NCBI RefSeq assembly: GCF_921293095.1
Contig: NC_060253.1
Span: 74,189,992 to 74,253,991, forward strand
DNA: 64,000 nucleotides
Origin: Ischnura elegans
Taxonomy: Eukaryota; Arthropoda; Insecta; Odonata; Coenagrionidae
Reading direction: 5' to 3'
Positions 57,092 to 64,000 of this stretch are shown here, one piece after another. The translations under genes and the position numbers were made by a program. Every line of letters begins with the position of its first letter. Positions within the stretch are counted from its first letter, which is position 1. The notes under the pieces are model-generated. The model saw only the letters and a list, made by a program, of their open reading frames with translations. It was not told the origin of the DNA and did no database searches.

Positions 57092-57162
57092 ACCTGGATA
57101 GCGTAGTGGTCTGCGTAGTGGCCCGGAAAGCCAAGGTCCGTGGTTCAATTCCGGTCCAGGCG
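57092..57162 (+). tRNA. tRNA-like sequence (pseudogene or SINE head)
   Basis: A-box TAGCGTAGTGG (57099-57109) and B-box GGTTCAATTCC (57142-57152) both fit the pol III consensus. CCTGGA pairs with TCCAGG as a 6-bp acceptor, TGGC/GCCA makes the anticodon stem, and a T-run (57165-57170) follows. The loop CCGGAAA would give anticodon GGA, but U33 is replaced by C, the T stem has mismatches, and the long variable arm of tRNA-Ser is absent. It is therefore read as a tRNA pseudogene or the head of a short SINE, possibly transcribed. Confidence 0.5.
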
Positions 57163-58406
57163 TATTTTTTCTCATGGCAATTCATGTTTACCTAATACTA
57201 ATTCTTCCGAACATTTCTGGGTATTTTGGAACCCCTCCCATCGCAACAGTCTTGTGAATGATATAATTGAGTATCAGCGCTTAATTCAAGCTAAGCACTT
57301 CCGTGTCCTCAATCGGCAATTAGAAAGCACCTCTAAAGTTCCATCGCCTGCTACAAAACCTTGTGGAGGCCGTTTCATGAATCCAACGCAAGAAGAACCC
57401 ACCACACGCAGCTGACTTAAACAAACAAACGAGAGCGGTGCATGCGTAGCAAACGAGGGCAACTCGTGGCTGTGGAACAAAAGAAGAGCGGAATCTGCAA
57501 CTCAAGCCTCCGATATCGATCGAGAGTGACAGAGAAAGAGATAGAGAGAGGATGGGAACACAAAGACTCCGAAAGTACCAACCGTAAACAACGTAAACGC
57601 CCACTCAAACTCTGTTCAAATCAGGGTATTCAACCCGCGGGCCCCGAGCCGCATACGGCCCGACGCGTCGCGACGGCTGATTTCATAAGGCCAAAGAAAA
57701 CATTGTATACAACAACAAAAATAAAACCAAACATCGACACAGTCGCTAAAAATACACAATGTCAAAATCGCATTTGTCGATTGAAATTTTTAACCAATAA
57801 AGATTATTGCACTTTGAAATTATGTTTTTTTTTATTGATGTGGCAGTAAAGACACGTGGAGCATTGTTGCCCTCCGGTACATGTGAAATGGATTTTTGGC
57901 CTCAACATTAAAAAAAGGTTGAATACCACTTGTTTAAATCCTCGCTTCGGGGTTCCCTGCTGCACAGTTATTACATGGCAAAACTTGATGTGAAATGAAT
58001 TGGAAATAAAATATTTTGAAAATCCAGGTTGGAGCAAATATTCATGAATAATTCAAGCATAATTCCAGAGATTAAACATTCACGCATAATTCCCGATTTT
58101 ACCGGTTTTTTCCGTTCCACGAATATTATAAAACAGAATGCACAAGTCGGCCTATCTGTGTGTGGTCACCCACCATGCATTAAAATGGGTTTACAAAAGT
58201 CGCCCCTCGTGTCGCTGACGAACAAATTGATTCGAGTTTCGCAAAAAAATAAGGTATAATGAGGGGTATTAATCGAAATTTATACACATGATGATCTGGT
58301 CTATCAAATTCATTACTTCTCAATGCTATTCCACGCAATTATATACTTTATACAGCAAAATATTGGAAAAAAGTTGTTCGCATCATACTCATCACCGAGC
58401 CGCTGA
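57163..58406. other. No recognised gene
   Basis: 57420-57700 is more GC-rich, with overlapping frames on both strands and no domain. The rest is AT-rich. Confidence 0.35.
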
Positions 58407-58498
58407 TCATTTTTGAAAACCGATTAAAATGCGACAGAGGCGGCAACAGAAATAAGCTTATTATGGGATGGAATAGGGTCTCCTCTATGCAGTCCCCA
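58407..58498 (+). repeat. About 95-bp repeat, copy 2
   Basis: CATTTTTGAAAACCGATTAA, AATGCGACAGAGGCGGCAAC, AAGCTTATTATGGGATGGAA; inverse of 38790-38884. Confidence 0.7.
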
Positions 58499-59277
58499 TG
58501 ACAGGAGTCGTGACCCATCCCTTACGATAATCCCTGAATTTGCTTTGAGTTGTCGATATGAATGATGAAGTCGATAAAATGCCTACTAAGGGCTTCAACG
58601 TCCTATTCAAATGCCATAGGTTCCCGTAGAAACATGGCGTCGGCATTCGACCCGGCTTAAAAAACACGCCAATAACTATTAAACCAAGTTCAAAACCGCG
58701 TCATTCTTTTACGATAACCCATGTATTTGTTTTGAGTAGTCGATAAGTTTGGTGAAGATGACAGTCCTCTCGTCCCTGGTCACTGGGCACCCTGACAGTC
58801 ATTCTTTTCTCATCCCCTCCTCTACTTCGCCCATTGTTGTTGTTGTTTTGTTTTTTTTCCCTCGACCGAGGTCTTCACGGCAGCAGACCCGGATATCATT
58901 TCCGGGTTCACCATCTCCTTTTCCCCATTCACATTTTCTCGCCACTCGCGAAAATCCTTTTTTCCTCCAGCCACGCGAAGGAGCCAACGTCCCTACTCCC
59001 CCCTCCCCCTAAAACCACGCCGCCTCCTCTCCTGCCCCTGCAGAGGAAACCCGGGACATTAAGACGAGGTGGCAGGAGCAAAAAAAAAAACGGAAGGAAA
59101 AAACGGAAAAATGTTTCCAAAAATTTGCAGTCTTTTTGCACGGGGAAGAGCCCACATTTAGCCCCTGGTGAGCAAAAAAAAACTAATATTTTTACAGCTT
59201 AGCCTCCGGTATTCCCATTTAGGTAATACACCCGTTACAGACATTTTTCTAGTGTAAACGAACAACATTCAAATCCG
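58499..59277. other. No gene; pyrimidine-rich and A-rich low complexity
   Basis: 58800-59030 is pyrimidine-rich (TTGTTGTTGTT, CCCCCCTCCCCCT), and 59070-59110 is A-rich. The open frames are products of this composition. Confidence 0.45.
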
Positions 59278-59350
59278 GCGGTGGCAGAGAATTTTCAGAG
59301 ACTGCCCGATCCCTGCTTGAATGTTGTTGAAAGACATTTCAAGACCCCCC
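59278..59350 (+). repeat. SINE-like repeat, third family, partial copy
   Basis: GGTGGCAGAGAATTTTCAGA, GACTGCCCGATCCC, ATGTTGTTGAAAGACATTTC matches the minus strand of 59640-59705 (GGTGATAGAGAATTTTCAGA, ATTGCCCAATCCC). It lies in opposite orientation about 200 bp from the longer copy. Confidence 0.5.
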
Positions 59351-59489
59351 GCCTCAAAAATAACCTGAAAGGTAATAGGATTGGTACTGAACATTTTGAG
59401 CGCCCCTTTTGCTTGGCGCCCTACGCGGCCGCTTACTTAGCTTATCGCTTAAATCGGCCAAATTTAATATCTTGGCATGGTCTTTGGAT

Positions 59490-59735
59490 GAGGTGACCGA
59501 CTACTGAAGTCATTTGCGCCATGAGGGAAGGATAGGTAAGGAAGGGTGGACAGAGACCCGGCGTCGGCATTAGCGTGCTCTTAACGAAAGGCGCCAAGGG
59601 GACCACGGCGTAACGTCCCATACGACGGACGGAGTGTTCTGAATGAAATATCCTCCACACAACATTGGGATTGGGCAATTTCTGAAAATTCTCTATCACC
59701 ACCGGGATTTGAACCCCAGCCCACGGAATGAAGCC
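59490..59735 (-). repeat. SINE-like repeat, third family, copy 2
   Basis: On the minus strand: GGGGTTCAAATCCCGGTGG (B-box-like), GAGGATATTTCATTCAGAAC, TATGGGACGTTACGCCGTGG, CCTTTCGTTAAGAGCACGC, GACGCCGGGTCTCTGTCCAC, TGGCGCAAATGACTTCAGTA. Same order as 56441-56775. Confidence 0.65.
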
Positions 59736-62700
59736 AACACTCTCGCCGATCCGATCCGTATATTATTATCATACTCTCAATTCCTTCCGAATCGATGTCG
59801 CGGAACGATGCGTAAAATGACCCCAAAATTTTCATATTTGCGGAGGATAGGAGCAGAGCTTTTGCTTGAGAGATGAAGCAAAACAGACAAAGAGATATTA
59901 AAAATAGCCACTGAAAACAATGTTAAAGTGGTAATATATCTCTCGCCGAATCTTAAAGGCTGGACGTCAAGGAAAGTTGGAACAAAATAGCCTTAACAGC
60001 TACATTTTTTCATGGGATTAGAGCATAGGTATATTATGCTAGAGGTATGGAATAAAACTAACACATTCACTAGGCAGCCTCTAATATGATGATACAAGTA
60101 ATCCACCGGGTTATTCTCATCCTCCCAGCTCTTTGCGGATGAGCGTCACGGCACGACAGGAAGAATGGTTACAACAATGTTGCCGATCGCACGGTTAGAG
60201 CAAATATTTTGCTGGAGGAATGAAACTAATTGTAAGCCGAGATATTTGGATGGCAATCACTAATTTTATTGAAACAGGTACCTTTTATATATAACGGTTT
60301 ATACTCGATTCAACAACCCATGGTGGCAGGGTGTTTATTCCGGCCTTTATTTTTAACAGTCACTAACTCGAGTTAGCGAAGAATTTAGCGACTCTCGCTG
60401 CAATTGTCGTAAAATCTTTTTATGGATGGCTAATATTTTAGCAACAAAAAATATAATGCTAAGGACGTCTCGAAGCTGTACGATAATTGGCTAAAATATT
60501 TGCGGCCTTCCACAAGGCAAGAATATAAATTCGGATGGAACACAACTGAGCTATTTACAGAGTTCCCACTGATACTATTATTGGAGATAATGTACCCATT
60601 TCTCCCTATTCAATACTGCTGGAAGTCACAGAAAGGAAAGCCAAATCTCCAACTAAGCACTTTGAGGTCGTGAAAAGCAGTCAGAAGAAAAATATACGTA
60701 AGGTAAGCGGCAAAATTCGGGACTTTCAGGAGCAGGATTAATAAATAATATGTGCTGAGTAAATTTTGGCTTTGGCTTTAACCCGACTTCACAAAGATGG
60801 GTTAATAATTTTCTTAGCCCCTTGAGCACCGAATTATACAATTCCGTTACCTAAATAATGCAGAACGTATGACTTGAGGGCAAGACAAAGCAAGTTTCCG
60901 CTTATTACTGTCACGAAACTCCGAAAAAATGAGAGAATTGAAAAATAAAACATTTCGTCGTAGGAAATTCACTTGTTTTCTTTATGAAAACAGAGGAAGC
61001 TTTCGTTCGTGTGTCAGGATTAAACAAACTTGCGACACTTGCACCCAAAGAACCATCCCACCAGCTGGGAGAGTAAGGGGAGACTATAAGTATTCTGAGA
61101 CCTTTTTTTTTTAAAAAAAAAAAGACCTCAGAATACGGCAGACAAGATGACATGCCTGGGCACTTTACACGTAGACGCTCTTGAACACACCCACGAATTA
61201 CCCGCTAACCAGCACACCCAACGCTGGATGGCTAAAGTTGGGACAACGAGATTGAATTAAGGGAACTCAAGAATATTCAAATGATAGACGGCCATATCTT
61301 ATTGCCCCATGCAAAAAGTGAAGATACGGTCGCGTCCATACACCGCAATTGGATGACCGATAGAAAGTGTCGAAAAAAGATACACTAATATAAGTAAGAT
61401 CGTATTCCGCAAATTACCAGTATCTGATAGTTCATTTTGAGTAAAAAATTCTCTGGTATTGCAAAGACTAGGCAAAATAAACGGGCTTCCTTTCCCTCGT
61501 AAGACCCTCAGAGTACGCTGCCAATACACGGGATCCCAATGAGATAGGCTAAATCAACGAGCTGGAGCGCGTGTAGTTGGTTTGGTCAGTTATGTCTAAT
61601 ACATGCCTCAGCCAGCAAAAAAACAACTCTTTTCCTGAAAAATCAAAATGTTTTCTGCCTATAGATACCAGACATATATAACTATATAAGTACTTAATAT
61701 CCGGGAGACGACTTATTGCCGTTGACTTGGCAGCAATATGGGAAGCTTTGACGCTCGCGGTCAGGAAAGTTGGGTACGGGGTAATGTGCGAAATATGTAC
61801 TGCTGAGGTAGAGGCTTCTTGGGACAAAGTGCGGAAAACAGACGTTCTTATCTATGCTTACGAGGTAAAATTTGCGTAGTGAGGATGAGTCGGAACAGAC
61901 GATGGGCAATAAATATGTCCCAGATTTCATCATGTTACCTGGAATCGGTTAAACACAATCTGGTACACATAGTCACGTGGAAAATTAATGATTCTACTCT
62001 TAAATGTTCACACAAATTTAAATATACGACTGGGCAAGGTTACTGCACACATTTTCATTATCAAGGTATCACCACCCAAACGCAACTAAACCATACATAC
62101 CTATAGATGTCCTGTAGATATGTATTATTTAATGGGTATAATTAATTATGGATTATTTAACCCCATATTCTACTGAATTAAGGCAGATGGGTAACACACT
62201 AGCGACTGGAAAAGGCGGTTAAAAAAAGGAAACAGCTGAAGGTGAAGGTCGGACAGCATGGAAAAGGATTACTACAAGATAGAAAGTACAAGGTTTAAAG
62301 GCGGAATTCTGCCACTAGTAAAAAAAGTCATTACATAAAACTTAGGGGGGATAAGAGCCGTATCATATGAAAATAATAATGACTTTTTCAATTCTTTATG
62401 ACAGAGCCATCTTATATAATTAATAAAGAGTTGGTTAGAGATAAAAAAAAAACACGAAAAAGGTGAAAATTCCATACACTGGATATCCTTCGAATTTAAG
62501 TCACCCGAATTTCTAGAATAGCTAAAATGATATTTTAAGTTAGTAAAAAAAATTCCCATCACAATGAACATTGATCCAATCCTGATCTAACGAACTCTTC
62601 TCATTGATTCCAACAGTAAGCCTCGGGTATGAGGAACGAGGTATTCAGCATGAAATATAATCCGACTATGAAAATCGTATTTTCTATCTATATATCTACA

Positions 62701-63024
62701 TAGAATAAATCTCATTAAACGAAATAAAAATAATTTAATAAGAGTGGAACTGTGTATTGTCAATAGGATACTGGACAGTGGACAGTAAAAAAAACTGGGG
62801 CTATTACAATTCGAAAGCGTTTGTGATGCAAATATTTTGACAACATTTTAAGTCCCACTTATGCATATGCATGCAATATCATTTTATGGTTAGTACTTTT
62901 TCCAAAAATTAAGTAAAAAACGGCCACTTAAGTAATAATCTGTTCGAGTTTAAACGAAATCTTTTTGAGCTACTTCTATTATTTGCTTTCTCAGATTGTT
63001 CAAATTATCCATCCATTCCCTCTC
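59736..63024. other. About 3.3 kb without a recognised gene
   Basis: AT-rich. The only structure noticed is a short palindrome at 61090-61136 (GTATTCTGAG, T-run, A-run, CTCAGAATAC). No coding or RNA gene supported. Confidence 0.35.
61090..61136. repeat. 47-bp palindrome with T10/A11 centre
   Basis: GTATTCTGAGACC, a T-run and an A-run, then GACCTCAGAATAC. The arms pair with one or two offsets. A very short fold-back; origin unknown. Confidence 0.7.
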
Positions 63025-63240
63025 TTAATAAGTCTTTCTGTCCTGTGGCCACTCAAATTCTAGTCGATTTTTGGCCTCGCCAAAAAGTTGTCTGCAGACT
63101 TCCCTATCCTCCGCCATGTCAACCTCTTCCCCAAGTCATCTCATGTCTTAAACCACTTGGTCATTCCATCTTAGTTTTGGGTGCCTTCCTACTGGTTGAC
63201 CTCTCCACACCCTTCTTATAATAAGGTTCGAACAATCTAA
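63025..63240 (-). pseudogene. Non-LTR retrotransposon reverse transcriptase C-terminus
   Basis: The minus-strand frame reads NLIIRRVWRGQPVGRHPKLR, WNDQVV, stop, DMR, stop, LGEEVDMAEDREVCRQLFGE, AKNRLEFEWPQDRKTY, stop (63025-63027). The pattern GxxPxGRPxxRWxDxV ... AxDRxxWRxLxxEA is the C-terminal tail of many LINE reverse transcriptases. Two in-frame stops and the lack of any upstream domain make it a dead 5'-truncated copy. The W of the usual DRxxW is replaced by C. Confidence 0.7.
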
Positions 63241-63697
63241 ATTCCATTGAATTACAGTTCTATCAAATGAATTTATTGGTCTTGCTGACAAAGCCGATGA
63301 TGTGACAGGATCTCGGTCGTGATCTCCATCAAATATAGCACTCTGACTTTCTGCAACAGTTAATCAAAACGATCGTGTTTCACCAAAGATGAACACAGCA
63401 TGAGTAAGCATGTTGAAGACGGCGAGATTGGATAATCGGACCATGTTTCATCACGTGGGATCAACATGTGTATCCAAGAGTTGACAGGTAAACCGTTTGA
63501 AATGATAGTTTAAAGAGGTTCACATTCTCGAACAGATTGAAATGAAAATTAAAGTCTTTCACTTTGTTCCCACACCAATCATGCTTGTATTTAAATATTT
63601 TTTCTCTTTAATTATTAATTAATATTTTGGTTGACCAATTGTTATGTATGTCGCCCTCTCTTCTTGCTGTGAGTATCCGGTAAGCAGCTGGAAAATT
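63241..63697. other. No recognised gene
   Basis: AT-rich non-coding sequence next to the LINE fragment; 63241-63500 may still belong to that element upstream of the tail, but no domain is readable. Confidence 0.3.
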
Positions 63698-63840
63698 GGA
63701 TAAACTCTTCTCGGGATTCCCACCGGGTTAATTTATCCATATTAGCCAACGTTTCAAGCTCCGACTTGGGGCTCACCCTCAGGGAAACGTTGCTAATATG
63801 GATAAATTAAACCGGTGGTAATTCCGAAAAGAGTTTACCC
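63698..63840. repeat. 143-bp PLE-type palindrome
   Basis: Arms GGATAAACTCTTCTCGGGAT, TTAATTTATCCATATTAGC, AACGTTTC match inverted GAAACGTT, GCTAATATGGATAAATTAA, GAAAAGAGTTTACCC. The minus-strand centre reads CCCTGAGGGTGAGC, loop, GAGCTTGAAACGTTGGC. CTGAGGG is near the CTGANGA box, AGC/GCT pairs, and GAAAC is consensus. A decayed hammerhead-like member. Confidence 0.65.
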
Positions 63841-64000
63841 ACATTATTCGCCGGGAAAGCATCAAATCATATAACAGTTGCAAAAACTTACTGAAAAATA
63901 TATACATTGACAAATAAGAATGTTCAGCAGCTTTAATTTTTTCCTCTAGATAAATTTATTATCGCATTAAACACTATTATTTCCTAATTATGAGATACAA
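63841..64000. other. AT-rich window end
   Basis: Nothing recognised. Confidence 0.4.

Noticed and set aside
57320..57608. Serine/leucine-rich frames with SLSLSLSLS
   Set aside because: Products of a GA/CT-type low-complexity stretch; no signal or domain context.
58749..59202. Two long plus-strand frames
   Set aside because: Driven by pyrimidine-rich and A-rich low complexity; Pro/Ser then Lys/Arg runs without domain features.

Overview
The window looks like AT-rich repeat territory (intergenic or intronic) from an animal nuclear genome, probably an arthropod. This rests on a eukaryotic tRNA gene with a pol III terminator, tRNA-derived SINEs, a mariner relic, hAT-type elements, a non-LTR retrotransposon scrap and many Penelope-like element (PLE) termini. 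No intact host protein gene could be recognised, and nearly all open frames are short and without family features. The only confident single-copy functional gene is a tRNA-Arg(UCG) at 49276-49348. The species was not identified.

Layout. 1-5430 holds a 7-unit, 315-bp satellite array (2851-4870) between two inverted copies of a PLE-type terminal sequence. 7843-8918 is a PLE remnant: two inverted terminal repeats around a GIY-YIG endonuclease domain, with hammerhead-ribozyme-like motifs in both arms and a 32-bp perfect palindrome inserted in one arm. 9.4-12.8 kb holds two more PLE-type palindromes, a MITE and its fragment, and a diverged short repeat. 15.1-16.7 kb holds two copies of a tRNA-derived SINE, one split by a hAT-like insertion. 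18.7, 26.6 and 50.0 kb carry three copies of one MITE family. 24.9-26.0 kb has two PLE-type palindromes. 28.45-30.49 kb is an old interspersed element with a hAT MITE nested inside it. 31.2-31.5 kb holds two tiny overlapping frames. 32.8-36.9 kb contains two PLE-type palindromes (one split by a hAT-like element) and a 2.2-kb fold-back element. 36.2 and 40.1 kb carry two copies of another SINE, 38.1 kb a second hAT MITE, and 40.3 kb a nearly perfect 178-bp palindrome. 45.9-46.2 kb is an internally deleted mariner transposase, followed by palindromes at 46.8 and 47.6 kb. The tRNA gene lies between two copies of a further repeat. 56-60 kb carries copies of a third SINE, 63.0 kb a non-LTR retrotransposon C-terminus, and 63.7 kb a last PLE-type palindrome.

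The unifying theme is the repeated palindrome. At least twelve loci are inverted repeats, and most have a centre resembling a hammerhead ribozyme: CTGANGA-like box, short helix, GAAAC, a small palindrome such as CATG, then GTC, often followed by an A-rich AATAAA-like stretch. One of them carries a PLE GIY-YIG domain, so the others are best read as short PLE-derived terminal fold-backs belonging to several subfamilies. PLEs with hammerhead motifs are established; the density and variety of short, almost purely palindromic copies here is the most interesting feature of the window.
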